From Molanna angustata (taxonomy: Eukaryota; Arthropoda; Insecta; Trichoptera; Molannidae), in the NCBI GenBank assembly GCA_963576475.1, contig OY754981.1:434001-498000 (forward strand): a stretch of DNA of 64,000 nucleotides, in the 5' to 3' direction. Both the position numbers and the translations under genes were made by a program. Positions 48,259 through 59,227 of this stretch are shown here, one piece after another. The notes beneath the pieces were generated by a model. The model was not told where the DNA came from and searched no databases. It was given only the letters and a program-made list of their open reading frames with translations. Position 1 is the stretch's first letter, and every line of letters begins with the position of its first letter.

Positions 48259-50420
48259 GTACGACAACTCCTTTAAACTGTCCTGTTTTCTTCATCACTT
48301 TCCTCAATTTCCCCTTTATTTAACTGGCATCTTGTTCTACGCTCACTGTTTACTCTATTTGGAAGCATTCTGTTATTATATGACCTTGTCTTTATCTCAT
48401 CTTTCGGATCATTTGTGTATCTTTGTGAAAATATTGTTATCAGTATCATTTCCACTTGTATGTTTGCTAATTATAGTCATTATCATATCAGATAAATCAT
48501 TTACCAGCTTCAGTGTGTGGAACACTTATTTTTTCATTTAGTTTGTTAAGCAACTGTTAATGGAAACATTGCATTTCAATTATTTAATTTCATCTCTTTA
48601 AATCAATATCTTTGAGTGTAATGTTTGTTTTCAAAATTATCAAAAGTGTTAGATGATATTAAATTGGTGAAATTTATCTATGCACTTGGAATCTGAGCCA
48701 CTTCTGTGGATATATTGGATGTAGATCATCATCGAGTATCTCACGTATGTCATTTCAAGTTCTCTGTTTGTTCTGGATGTTTTTTTGCATGTAATGTATT
48801 GTTTCTTTTTCCTTCTATCATTTATATTTCAGATTTGGATGCTTTGCATCGTTGTTTGGAAGAATTTTTAATATGCTTTGTATTTTTTGTAATGCTTTAT
48901 TTATCAATATTATCTATTTGCATGTGTCACAATTTTTCATTTTGTCTAGTTGTTCATTTTCTTTGTTTTAATACCGAATGATCATTGTTTTTTAAATATT
49001 TTTCTTTTGTCAAACATAAAATCTAAGAAGATAATATTTTTATCCTACTATTATAATCATACCAGAGATTTATATTTGGGTAAATTGCAGAAATTAAGGT
49101 TATGTTATTAAAATTGTGTAATTTTCTGCGGTATGGTAAAATAGTACCTACTGTAGAATTAGGAATTATTGATACCTTGAGATCTTTATTTTTATTTACT
49201 TCCATTTTGATCGTTTTTGAAAACCGTCAACACTATTCCAAGAAATCAGAAACAAATCAATCTGTGTGTTGTCTAAAAAATATTTGTTGATTTTTCATCA
49301 CAAAAAATACTGCAATTATTAAAAATAATCATTAAAACAGTTCTCCTGAAAAAATCATTTTATGGCCCTTGGACCATTGATATATATTTTGGAAACCATT
49401 GTTATTTGTATTGAGTAATCGCTAAACTGTTAATACATATGCATGATGCGAAAGTGATATAATTTGATTGATTTGTTAAAATATCTCTGTAATTGCTTTG
49501 ATAATAAAATCTTATCTGAATATTATCATTACCTATCATTTGATCATCCTGCATGAAATATGACGCTCATTTGATTCAGTTCAATATTTGTCCTCTGTTT
49601 GGTGGTGCATGTTTCAGTGTTAGCTTAGAATCTCCTTGTAAATTATTTCCAATAATGTAAATATTCTAACACACTTTTTTCTTATTTTTTCTAATTAGTT
49701 TTACTACTATCAAAAACACTGTATATTGTTTTTTTTTACTGTTTTTATTTGTGTTTTTTAAAAACAATATTAATATCCAGCAAAGCAATTGTTTTTTATA
49801 TGTTAAACATGCATTCTGTAATTCACAAATTGACCAGTTTTGAAGCATAATAACTTGTTTCTCTGAAACAGCAAAGTTTGTAAATCCAGAAGATGTTGTT
49901 TTTAGAACAATATAGAATGTTTTATTCTATGTTAATGTTGCACACAAAGAATGCTTATTTTGCTAATTTTTTTGACACAGCAATCGTTTTTGTAATATTA
50001 TTTAAAATTTACTTTTTATTTAAGGAGATTTATTGATTATTTCATTGTTTCAATATTATGTGCAATATTATCCCATAGTTTTCAGATTTGGGGACAATTT
50101 TATGGTTTTTACGAAAAAATTTAAACCATTTCAATAAGAATATACTAAGTACTAAATTAATTCTTGTTCTAAACATTTTAACTATTTAAATGAAAATTCT
50201 AAATACCATAGAAAATACTTGTTTTATATTTACCTCGTTAACATTTTTTATTCTAATATATTTATTTGTAATATAATAATGCGATAATTTAGTTAATGAA
50301 ATTATATTTAACTTTATTTTCCTATTTTTTATAAGTCATATAGGTATATTTTTCAATAAATCTCCTTAAATATATAGGCAATGTATTTGAGTCTTTTATA
50401 ACTGTCAAATTAAACTGTAG
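48259..50420. other. Intron sequence
   Basis: AT-rich; if the short isoform exists, its 3' UTR ends near the start of this stretch. No element is recognised. Confidence 0.55.
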
Positions 50421-50765
50421 GTATTAGATGCATTGGACATAGCGTTTGAAGCTATCGACACTGAAGACTGTCCGGAACAGTCCGTTGATAAAATGGCCGA
50501 TCTTCCTCGAGTCCAAGAGAGTCTGAACATACTAAAGCCCAAAAAAGAAGAGGAGGTCAAAATGGAGTGTAAAAGGGTGTCAAAGGTAGAAGCAACGGTT
50601 CCAAAGTCGGTGCCATTGTATGAGAATATAGACTTGCTGTACAACAACGTGGAGTTGCCAGTTAACAATGAGGTCATTGGCTTTCCTTTGGGACGTCCTG
50701 TCAACACAATGGAACCTCCCAAAGAGAAACCTCCCCCTCCGCCTGTGGAAGATGATGACAATGGG
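50421..50765 (+). CDS. LMO7/LIMCH1-like protein, exon 5
   Basis: The acceptor AACTGTAG ends at 50420 and the donor GTAATT starts at 50766, giving 115 codons in phase 0 at both ends. It reads VLDALDIAFEAIDTEDCPEQ, a lysine-rich KPKKEEEVKMECKRVSKVEA stretch, YENIDLLYNNVELPVNN, and ends PKEKPPPPPVEDDDNG. The proline run is a potential EVH1/SH3 or profilin-type ligand. Confidence 0.88.
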
Positions 50766-50909
50766 GTAATTACTTTTTTTTTATTTATTTTATAGATATA
50801 TAGAATAGAATCAACACCTTACAATATATTTGCAATGGTTATATTAATTTAAATGTTTTATACATAGTTATATACATAGTTATATAAACATACATAGTTA
50901 TAGATTACA
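50766..50909. other. Intron sequence
   Basis: Short intron start before the repeat at 50910. Confidence 0.5.
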
Positions 50910-51048
50910 TGAAAATTCTTCGAAACACAATTGTTCGAATGCGCAATTGTACGAATAACAATTTTTCGAAAATCAGTTATCAGAATGACAATTGTCCGAA
51001 AGCAAATTATTCGAACTAACAATTGTTGGAAAACCAATTGACCGAATT
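50910..51048. repeat. Short-period repeat, ACAATTGTTCGAA-type
   Basis: About nine degenerate units of 14-16 bp follow one another. Each has an AATTGT-like core followed by TCGAA or CCGAA, for example ACAATTGTTCGAAT, GCAATTGTACGAAT, ACAATTTTTCGAAA, ACAATTGTCCGAAA and CCAATTGACCGAAT. The cores are partly self-complementary. No gene is seen. Confidence 0.75.
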
Positions 51049-51424
51049 TAATATATTTTTGTGTCATTATCTTGCCTCCTTTGACATATTTGTTGCCAGT
51101 ATAATATATTCGATGAAGACTATTATTACTTGTTGTATTATTGTTGGGTACGTATGTTTGCACATTTTTAATAACTGATGTTTGACAGCGCGGGATAGCC
51201 TAGTTTGTACACCAGTTTTTGATTTTGACATATCATGTACAGACAGTTTATCTAGTATTCACACTAATTTAGTTATTTTATTTTATTATTATAGTTACTT
51301 TTTTTAATATATAATGCAACTGGCTCACGCCAGTCGCAATTATAACTACAAACAAACGTAACCAACCTATTTTTACCAAAGTTTTGTAGGTTAGGTTTAA
51401 GAAACCGGTGTACATCCTAGGATA
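51049..51424. other. Intron sequence
   Basis: Nothing recognised apart from a TATTTTATTTTATTATTATAG-like AT run. Confidence 0.45.
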
Positions 51425-51641
51425 TAACGCCTCTAGTGATAGAAACTAAAACTACACGCGTTGCCTAGCAAATGACAGTTGACTCACCGTTAAGTACTTA
51501 ATCCGCCAGAAACGTTGAGATAAATATTTGTCGTTTTAGTGACGTATTTGAGGGAAGATTAGTCCTAAACGGACACTGTAATATGCTATATTTTTGTAAA
51601 ACTTGAGTTTAGCTCTTAAACTGAGACTGTAATACCGGCCC
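51425..51641. mobile_element. Right half of the GGCC-ended DNA element
   Basis: It matches 8523-8742 closely (TAACGCCTCTAGTGATAGAAACT... to ...CTGTAATACCGGCCC). The left half is absent, so it is truncated. It sits in the intron between exons 5 and 6. Confidence 0.8.
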
Positions 51642-51854
51642 TATGTTTTTTAATATTTTGAAAAAACTGGAATAATGACAAGTTTTTCTGAACTTGTCGC
51701 TTCGAAGCCTGTCATAGAATGTAGCTCATATATGGTTCAAACAAATTAATCATATTAAATTATTTAAAATATTGTTTTAAACGTGCTACACACTTTAACT
51801 CTGTAAATATCAATTAACTACATAGAATAATGTTACAAATCTTGCTATTCATAT

Positions 51855-51950
51855 CTTGTTGTCTCCTGTGGGACACCTTGTGCCGCCAGCTCCTTCTCAA
51901 TACTCGTCTGCCGGAGGTCTGCCTCCGATACCGAGCACAATTTTGACAGA
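51855..51950. repeat. Dispersed repeat mimicking an exon
   Basis: It is a second copy of the 11205-11310 repeat and ends immediately at a perfect GTAAGT (51951). One frame reads PPAPSQYSSAGGLPPIPSTI and looks exon-like, but its phase would put a stop into the next exon, and the relative at 11.2 kb shows it is a repeat. Confidence 0.5.
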
Positions 51951-52062
51951 GTAAGTGTCCTTCCATCGCATGACATGGCTATGCCTTCGTTCCTATTTAT
52001 ATGTGTATTTATATTTTTATAGCTTAAAGCAAATATATTTATTTATAAAACATTATTTGCAG

Positions 52063-52401
52063 GCTCCTTTCGTTCGTTTGAACTCCACGAAGCGCATCAA
52101 GAAAGAGATCAGAAACAAACGCTCCAGTTTCCTCGGTATCGAGGGCAACGAGGATGACAGTTATCTGGAACCAGAGTTGAAGCTCGCACCGCGTCCAGAC
52201 ATCACCAGTTTCCTTCAGGAGGAGTCCAGAGTTGAGAAGATGCTCTACCGCAAGACCCTGTACTACAACTCAGACTCCAACCTCGGGGAAAGTCGAGATT
52301 CGGGAGTGGAACTGGACAGAGGACACTCCGATGACACTTGGTCCAACAAACAAGCCTCACCAGACACATTGTCAGAACAGCACAGTCGTCAAGGAAGTGA
52401 G
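52063..52401 (+). CDS. LMO7/LIMCH1-like protein, exon 6
   Basis: The acceptor TTATTTGCAG ends at 52062 and the donor GTGTGT starts at 52402, giving 113 codons in phase 0. It begins APFVRLNSTKRIKKEIRNKR, SSFLGIEGNEDDSYLEPELK, LAPRPDITSFLQEE, then the Ser-rich YNSDSNLGESRDSGVELDRG and a HSRQGSE end. It joins in frame to DDDNG of exon 5. The RLNSTKRIKKEIRxKRxSFLGIE block is strikingly conserved-looking. Confidence 0.9.
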
Positions 52402-53471
52402 GTGTGTATTATTTGTGGTAAAAATAAACACATTTGGGAAATAAATTGACTAAAATGAACAAACCTACTTAACTCAGCAAAGTCGTTTTACTACTAAATA
52501 ATATGTATTCTATTTATTTACTAAAATGTGGTTTGGATTGCAATATTGTGATTTTAATTTTTTTTTTTTGGTGTACATAATATAAACAAATATATTGTCA
52601 TAAGGCAATTTCTTCCCACCAACCAGATTATAATTATAAAATAAGTCTACGTAATATTATATACAACATCAACTATATTGAAAGTGAAGACTATAAAGAA
52701 AAAAAAATACCTTACACTAAGATAAAAAAAGAAACACTTCATTGCCAAAAAGAAGGATTGGGAAAGGACAATGTGAGGAAATAGAGATCAAGTGTTTAAG
52801 GATAAATATTCCTTTGTTAGTTCTTTCTTGAAAATATATTAGTCGGCGGAATATCCAGACTTTGACTATTCCATAGTGTTGCTGAATGGAAAGAACATAA
52901 GATTATTCAGTGTTTGGAGCAGTATCTAGATTGAATTAAATAGTGTTGTTCTCTGTTAAAGAATGTTATTTATTTTATTTACTTTAAGCTTGTTAAATCA
53001 CTCGCGTATCGGGTAAAAGACCAATTAATATAGAAGAATAATAAATTTACTTCAACTTTTCAATAAGAGAAGGAATGCGGTTATCAATATTGAAGTAATC
53101 CAATGAATGTGTCCTGTTAGTATATGATTACTTATCTGTACCTATATCTCTGTATATTGCATTGTTTTTTTTTGCATTTTTTCATAATTATCATAAAATA
53201 TAGGTAACTACAATACAAACATGATAAGATCATTAAGAATGTGAACTTACGTCATGTATTGCTATTTAAAAATATTAACTTAAGTAGCTACCTATAAATC
53301 ACACTTTATTTTATCATTATATTATGTGAACATTTTGTTTGGATGAATGTGCATATTTTCATAATAAAATTAATCTATTGATCATATCATAAATACCTAT
53401 CATATACTTAAATGGAGATGGCATCCTGTACACCTACTTATCAGCTAATCCAAGTATTAAAGTGGTACATT
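52402..53471. other. Intron sequence
   Basis: AT-rich sequence with no supported feature. Confidence 0.5.
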
Positions 53472-53607
53472 TTTGATAATCTGGTTGCCAGAAATCTTCA
53501 GTGTTGCAAGCTTTTTTTTTTAATCTGGTTTTCAGAAATATTCAGTGTTGTAAGCTATTTTTGACAATCTGGTTGGCAGAAATATTCAGTGTTGCAAGTT
53601 ATTTTTT
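53472..53607. repeat. Three-copy 44-bp tandem repeat
   Basis: AATCTGGTTNNCAGAAAT plus TTCAGTGTTGCAAG recurs at 53478, 53522 and 53566 with an exact 44-bp spacing. The units differ by a few substitutions and T-run length. Confidence 0.85.
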
Positions 53608-54049
53608 GGATATTTTTATTTTATCTATGTTAACAGCAATTGATATTATGTCGCTCGTTTGCGACAACAACGACATAAGTCAAAAAATTCGATTTTTGAG
53701 TTAATAATGCAGAAATGTTGTATTTATCAATATTACAGTGAATATATTATGACAGTGAAACAATGACACATGTGCTGTTTCTTCCGCACTTATAGCTGAT
53801 TTTGAAGTATATTATGTGGAACAAAAATCTATTTACCTATTTGGTTTAAAAATCCTAAACCTTTTTCTGTGGCTTACTTTTATAATAATAAAGAAATTCA
53901 TTATAAAAGTACCAAGGATCTATCAGGAACGTAATATCTTCCTAACCAGATGATCAAACATGGGTTTTACTTTGAACTCATTTTTCAATTTTCTATTATT
54001 CCATCTGCTTTGTTTACCATTGAAGTAAAATAGTAAAATGATATTTCAG
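53608..54049. other. Intron sequence
   Basis: No recognised feature. Confidence 0.45.
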
Positions 54050-54322
54050 CCATTCACAAACACAAGTGTGACATCAGAAGAAGATGATTTGAGCAAGAAG
54101 GACATGTGCGACGGGCGTGACAACAACACAGACAAACACTTTGCCATATCCAGTTCATACAGTGAGAGACAGGAAATGATGGGACAGCAACTAACAGACA
54201 AACTGATGAAGCTGGAACAAGAGAAACTAATGTTGGAAAATCAAAGATCCAACAGTGAATGTGATAGAGTGGAAGAGGACAATAGGATCAGAAGTTTAGA
54301 GGAACAAATTAGAGAACAACAG
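54050..54322 (+). CDS. LMO7/LIMCH1-like protein, exon 7 (coiled coil)
   Basis: The acceptor ATATTTCAG ends at 54049 and the donor GTTTGA starts at 54323, giving 91 codons in phase 0. The peptide reads PFTNTSVTSEEDDLSKKDMC, a serine-rich part, then a heptad-like coiled coil QLTDKLMKLEQEKLMLENQR and EEDNRIRSLEEQIREQQ. The donor is weak beyond GT. Confidence 0.85.
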
Positions 54323-54883
54323 GTTTGAATATGACTTGTACTTAACATCATCACTATTTCACTCTTATTAACATTGGCTTGCATCATTTGTGTTTGTCTG
54401 TTTGCTTCCGAATACCATTCAACTTATTTTCATTCATCTGGCACTATAATAATCTCGTGTTTACTACTAAATATAAATAACATATTGCATAAATTTCAAG
54501 TTGATCTTCTTTTATTTCAAATTTTCAAAAAAATATAAAAGTGATTTTCATCATCTTCTCTTCCCTACAACCAAAAGTGTTGGTGCGATCATCTCCATAT
54601 AATATGTTAATTTTACACTAAATTAGAGCTGAGAAGTTATTCATACATAACTGAATGTTCTCTATGATTTCATCTGTCAAATTTGATATTTTTTTTATAG
54701 AATTTTTGTTTTGAGTATTTTCTGAACACACTCGCATTTTGATGTTGTTTTTTTTTATATATAACAAATGAAATCAAATGGTAATTTGATCTTGAAAATA
54801 TATTTATTCATGCCTGAGAACATGTACATAAGCGAAATCCAATAATTGAGAAGTATTCTTTCCATGAAATTTATTTAACTACC
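54323..54883. other. Intron sequence
   Basis: AT-rich sequence with nothing recognised. Confidence 0.5.
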
Positions 54884-55046
54884 GGGGGGCAAGTCTGGTC
54901 AACCGTCGAAATCAAAACCATCCATGTTTACCCATATCATGGATATAATTATCATATGGAGTTCTATAATATGTGAGGATAATTATATCCATGATATGGG
55001 TAATCATGAGGGTTTTGATTTTGACGGTTGACCAGACTTGCCCCCC
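54884..55046. mobile_element. Foldback MITE, GGGGGGCAAGTCTGG ends
   Basis: GGGGGGCAAGTCTGGTCAAC at the left returns as GTTGACCAGACTTGCCCCCC at the right. The arms continue inward through AAATCAAAACC/GGTTTTGATTT and CCCATATCATGGATATAATT and its inverse. Total length is 163 bp with no coding. A clean target duplication is not evident. Confidence 0.85.
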
Positions 55047-55423
55047 TGAAAATACCTTACCAATAACAATAGTTTTGCTCTCTGTGAACATTGGATATTT
55101 AATTTTGTAGGAAACCACATTAAAATATGTGTGAGTTTCAAATTGATGACAAAAATCATCACATTAATTTGAGATTCATTAAGAAATGTGTCATAAATTC
55201 ATTCATGCTTTGAGAAACGTTTCACATAAATTATCATTTGCATCGCATACCTGCCTGACATTGCTTGTTATTAGACATCACACAACATCCTATTTCACTC
55301 ATAATATTTACTATTGACACCTAACTTAACCAAATACCAACCAACCAATCTGTCTAATAATAATTGGCTAACTGTTCACTTGTGTGTGTGTGTGTCTTGT
55401 ATATAACCCTGTTTTAATTTCAG
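55047..55423. other. Intron sequence with TG microsatellite
   Basis: TGTGTGTGTGTGTGTG at 55380-55396 lies just before the polypyrimidine tract of the next acceptor. Nothing else is recognised. Confidence 0.6.
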
Positions 55424-55477
55424 AAGAAAGAACTAAACCAAAGGTGCGATGATTCTTCTGATGATGGGCACTTGGAG
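55424..55477 (+). CDS. LMO7/LIMCH1-like protein, exon 8 (short)
   Basis: The acceptor TTTAATTTCAG ends at 55423 and the donor GTGAAT starts at 55478, giving 18 codons in phase 0: KKELNQRCDDSSDDGHLE. It continues the acidic coiled-coil region from exon 7. No later exon is recognised before the window end, so the LIM-type C-terminus expected for this family must lie beyond 64 kb, or this is not that isoform. Confidence 0.78.
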
Positions 55478-55911
55478 GTGAATAATAATACTTCACATTT
55501 CTAACAACAATAATCAATAAATTCTAGCATCATTATACTAATTATATAAAAGCATGATATGTTTTAATTACATCTGATATACTTACTGATTTAATAAATA
55601 AATCTTACAATGGGACATCTCTGCCCATTGGTTCTCATAATAATCCATCAGCTGGTTGATTGCATATTTCGATAACCTGGTGTGGAATACTGGAGTACAT
55701 CATGGCTAAAAAATACTGAAATTGTACATCTCCGCACAAGATTATCGAAATACGCATCTTAAAAGATAGTTTTGTTGTGGTTTCATAATATTCTTTAATT
55801 TTGTACTTCTGATAATCTAGACTTTAGTATGGAAGATTCCTACACCAAGTGGTAATCACTCCAATAAACAATATGTAATATAAAAACAAAAAAAAATGGA
55901 ATGGAATAGAT
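55478..55911. other. Intron sequence
   Basis: AT-rich sequence with no recognised feature. Confidence 0.45.
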
Positions 55912-56243
55912 CATAGATTTTTATTATAATATACTAGATGTAGTACTCCGTGCAAAAAGTGAGTCATGGAATATCGCGAGTTTGACGTTTTGGTTGGTAA
56001 CATATTTCAGTTTTCCTTACATTTCAACACATTCTAGATAACTGTTCTGTAAACTTTAATAGTTAAAATGTTTTTTTAGACAAATAAATCCGAAAACAAT
56101 TCACGAAAACAGTCGTTATTCTCTATAGAAAACCAATGTGGTCTGGAACCAAAACATCAAAAATCCCCCGGAAAAATGACTCACTTTGATTCATACAAAA
56201 TTTGCTATCTACGACATCTAGTATATTATAGTAAAAATCTATG
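55912..56243. mobile_element. hAT-type MITE, CATAGATTTTTA ends
   Basis: CATAGATTTTTA...ATATACTAGATGT at the left is mirrored by ACATCTAGTATATTATAGTAAAAATCTATG at the right (about 30 bp). The perfect 8-bp duplication GAATAGAT lies on both sides (55904-55911 and 56244-56251). The 332-bp length and 8-bp duplication fit hAT, although CA-T ends are not the classical CAGRG. A related left end appears at 57136. Confidence 0.82.
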
Positions 56244-56251
56244 GAATAGAT

Positions 56252-56364
56252 AGATTCTCGTGCCATTCAGTTTTTTCTGAGTTGGGAACACTGGTTATTT
56301 TTTATCATTCATTGCATGTTTCATCCTAATCAATATTTATTATTTCATCATTTATGTATATCAT
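56252..56364. other. Spacer
   Basis: Short AT-rich spacer between two elements. Confidence 0.5.
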
Positions 56365-56477
56365 TCTATGTACAGGGCCGGATAAATCATAGAAAAATCC
56401 GGAACAAGAAGTCAGGGCGCTTGTCTAAAAAGGGCGCTTAAAATCCTAAAATGTTAATTATATAAATCAAAAATTCC

Positions 56478-56542
56478 CCAGGTATGGCACTCGGTTCTCT
56501 CTGCCTTCCCCGAAAGGGACACGGCGTGATGGTGTGTATGTT
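56478..56542 (+). pseudogene. RTE-like tail nested in the hAT element
   Basis: ATGGCACTCGGTTCTCTCTG, CCTTCCCCGAAAGGGACACG and GCGTGATGGTGTGTATG match the last codons and tail of the 26229-26656 family. Only about 65 bp remain. Confidence 0.75.
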
Positions 56543-57135
56543 AAAATTCTGCGGTGATCTTGTCCGTCTATTACCGTGTTATTCGTAAACATATACCTAC
56601 CTACCAAATACTAACAACGCGTTTATGCTGCTCGACATTCGATTCACACACACGCACACATAATCATTGTAATAATTTACTTGCTTAAGTGTAAAAATTA
56701 TCTACATAATGAAGCCAGCGCCCCCCTATCTGAAATCGCCCGGGCGGTTCATAATGAATTTCATATGAGATGGTAACGGCATGTTTGAAAACATTCCAGA
56801 TGCTACACACCATAGTAACTTTAATGATAAATTATACTAAGAACTCTTATTGCTTGTTAATGAAACTACATAAGCCGTTTTAAATATGCGGAACCTGTAT
56901 ACAACCAATAGCAAGGTTTTCTAAAAAAGGGAAACAATGTTCTGTAGAAATGTTATGACAATTTCAGTGAAGTTTTCCCTTTCGACTTTAGCGACATACT
57001 TACTTATTTTCTTGACCTCGGTCGCCGACTCGTCACCTGACTCTTTCAATTATTCATATATTATTGTTTCTATCTCTCTCTTCTGTCTGATGTCAAGTGT
57101 TAACACGTGTCAATATTTTTTACGAGTCTAGTATA

Positions 57136-57430
57136 GACCATAGATTTTAATATATACAACTAGATGGAATACTAGTCGGCAAAGTGTGTCGAAATCAACT
57201 GGAGTTTTCGTGTGCTGTTTTGTGTAAAATTCATCGAAATATCTCGTTTTATTAATTTTAATTTATGTTTTAATTATACCAAGAACTTATTTAGTGTTTT
57301 GTGTTAATTTTTATTTTTATTTTTATTTATTTATTTATTTGTCACACCATTTAAATAATCTTTATTAAAATAGATAACTGCTGCCCAACTAGGTATACCT
57401 GTTCTAGGGCTAGCAGTGTACATATTATTA
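57136..57430. repeat. Nested element ends inside the hAT element
   Basis: CATAGATTTTAATATATAC, ACTAGATGGAATACTAG at 57136 resembles the left end of the element at 55912. Then TATTTTTATTTTTATTTATTTATT at 57308 begins a stretch (GTCACACCATTTAAATAATC, CTAGGGCTAGCAGTGTACAT) that reads like a LINE 3' end on the minus strand. Boundaries are uncertain. Confidence 0.4.
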
Positions 57431-58488
57431 CATTTCACAGGAGTAACTATTTGCATTTTTTTAAATGAATCTAAACAATATAAACTTAACTATTTAAAAA
57501 GAATCAAAACAATATAAACTTAACTATAACACATATAGAAAAAATGTAATTTGAGTCATCATGATATGCATATTATACATAGTATTGTAAAAGTAGGTAT
57601 CTTGTAATTTTATTTGTTAATTGCACAAAATAAACTGAAATAGTATTTCTTGGGAATACTGAACTGACAGAGCATAGATATGATCCGTCAGTCATATCTT
57701 TATTCAGTTGCGCCTCAAATCAAATCAAGACAGCACAAAATTTATAAAACAATTAGGATTTTTTGTAAAAAGTAAATAAAGAAAAAAAAAAATAACAATT
57801 ATATAAATGATGTCCTTTTACACTACGATGTCGAATATTTGATATATTTTAGTTCTCCCGTAGTTCATGATGTATTCGGAACATTTTCTTTTAGAATAGC
57901 GATTTGTTTTTTTATTTTAAGTTTGGTGTGATTTTAAATTTTTACTGGCATTTTATAGTTATATTGAGTTTTTATTTAATTAGAAATAGTTTTTATGATA
58001 AAATTAAATAGTGTTAACATTAGTTATTAAGTTTAGTTTATTTACATAATATTTGTGATAGTTAAAAGGACTTTTAAAATTATATTTTACTTTAAAACGG
58101 TTTATGTGATGAGACCCAATACTTTAAAAATTGTAAGACTTAAGGTTTTAGTTTAAAATGCCTACTTCTCAGGATATGTTACATACATGAATAGGAATAT
58201 GTAGAATTATAATTTATTTTTGTTCTTTGGTTTATATTATGTAGGTATCTTGATTTTTACTGTATAATATTGAATTATACTGCTTAATATAATATTAAAA
58301 TTCCAAACATTTGGGAAGGAGGGGGGGGGGGGGGGGGCGGTTTGAAATATATTGCTCTGGGCGCAAAAACACGTTTATCCGGCCCTGTCTATGTACAATC
58401 AAATATGAGGCTAATAAAGAGACAAGTAATAATCATTAGCTAGGTATAGTTTTAATTGGTTATTGACATGTAATCGATACAATAATTG

Positions 58489-58780
58489 CAAGGCCGTAGC
58501 CAGGGGGGATCAAGGGGGATTGATCCCCCCCTGAAATGAAAAAAAGATATTTCTTTAGTGAATAACAATGAGACTGCAGTTACATACGGTGCACCCATTT
58601 ACCTCTGCTGTTGTTATACAAATATAATAGTTAAAAATCACTACAAACAAATTTCCCTACCTCCTTTTATTTTCATTATGTATGACTGTGCTCGCTTGGT
58701 ACTCACACGGGGATACGCTCGCGGGGCGACTTGTTTCTAAGCTAAATCCCCCCCCGAATTATTTTCTGGCTATGGCCTTG
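58489..58780. mobile_element. hAT-type MITE, CAAGGCCGTAGCCAG ends
   Basis: CAAGGCCGTAGCCAG at the left pairs with CTGGCTATGGCCTTG at the right (one mismatch). The perfect 8-bp duplication AATAATTG flanks both sides (58481-58488 and 58781-58788). Long G and C runs lie just inside the ends. Length is 292 bp and it is non-coding. Confidence 0.88.
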
Positions 58781-58819
58781 AATAATTGTATTTATTTTTT
58801 TTTTTTTTATATATTTAAA

Positions 58820-58861
58820 ATGAATTTTCACAAAGTGAACGCCTCTACCTTAGAACAATTG
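58820..58861 (+). pseudogene. Inverted 5' fragment of a related PLE
   Basis: The plus strand reads MNFHKVNASTLEQL, matching the N-terminus MNFHKVEASTFDYL of the intact minus-strand PLE at 61816. The nucleotide match is imperfect, so it comes from a related but older copy. It lies inverted and just upstream of the 3' end of the tandem. The sequence to 59120 shows no further clear match. Confidence 0.7.
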
Positions 58862-59122
58862 TATTGTCATGAGTCATGCAATATTTTCTTATTATTCTAT
58901 GGTTTCTTTATTTTAATCAGAAATATTGTAATTTAGTTACACTTGCAATATAATATGTTTTAAATTATATAACCACAAGATGAATAATAATTCAATATCA
59001 ATTCTAAATTGTTTTATATTTGTGAGGCACCGCCTTAGAATAGTACTTTTATTATTCTTTTCTATTGTCAATTTTCGGGTGTCAATGCCTAGACCCTAGA
59101 CAATGTGTCATTTAGCTCAAGA

Positions 59123-59153
59123 AAAGATAACTCAATGTCATTGAGTTATCTTT
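59123..59153. repeat. Perfect 31-bp palindrome at the PLE edge
   Basis: AAAGATAACTCAATG, one T, CATTGAGTTATCTTT. The arms are 15 bp with a single-base centre, and it ends 1 bp before the repeated PLE unit starts at 59155. It is not repeated at the internal junction near 61818, so it belongs to the insertion site or to the flanking inverted copy. Confidence 0.85.
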
Positions 59154-59227
59154 TTTTAATCAATTATTTAAATTTAAATTAAACACAAACTATACTTTGT
59201 ATGTTTCCACTTATTTATTTACTTGTT

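Larger units (their letters stand above)
56373..58387. mobile_element. Large non-autonomous hAT-type element, 2,015 bp
   Basis: The left end CAGGGCCGGATAAA and right end TTTATCCGGCCCTG are perfect inverted repeats, with the 8-bp duplication TCTATGTA on each side (56365-56372 and 58388-58395). There is no transposase frame. The body carries an RTE-like tail (56478-56542), a CATAGATTTTA-type left end (57136), an old LINE-like 3' end (57310-57430) and an 18-bp G run (58321-58338). It is a composite with nested insertions. Confidence 0.88.

Noticed and set aside
51855..51950. Exon-like frame PPAPSQYSSAGGLPPIPSTI ending at a perfect GTAAGT
   Set aside because: In that frame the join to the next exon at 52063 gives an early stop. 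The only compatible frame is unconvincing, and a diverged copy of the same sequence exists at 11205-11310, so it is a repeat. Exon 5 joins exon 6 directly in frame.
58321..58338. G18 run as a G-quadruplex regulatory element
   Set aside because: It lies inside a transposon and may also be a sequencing or slippage effect. There is no supporting context.
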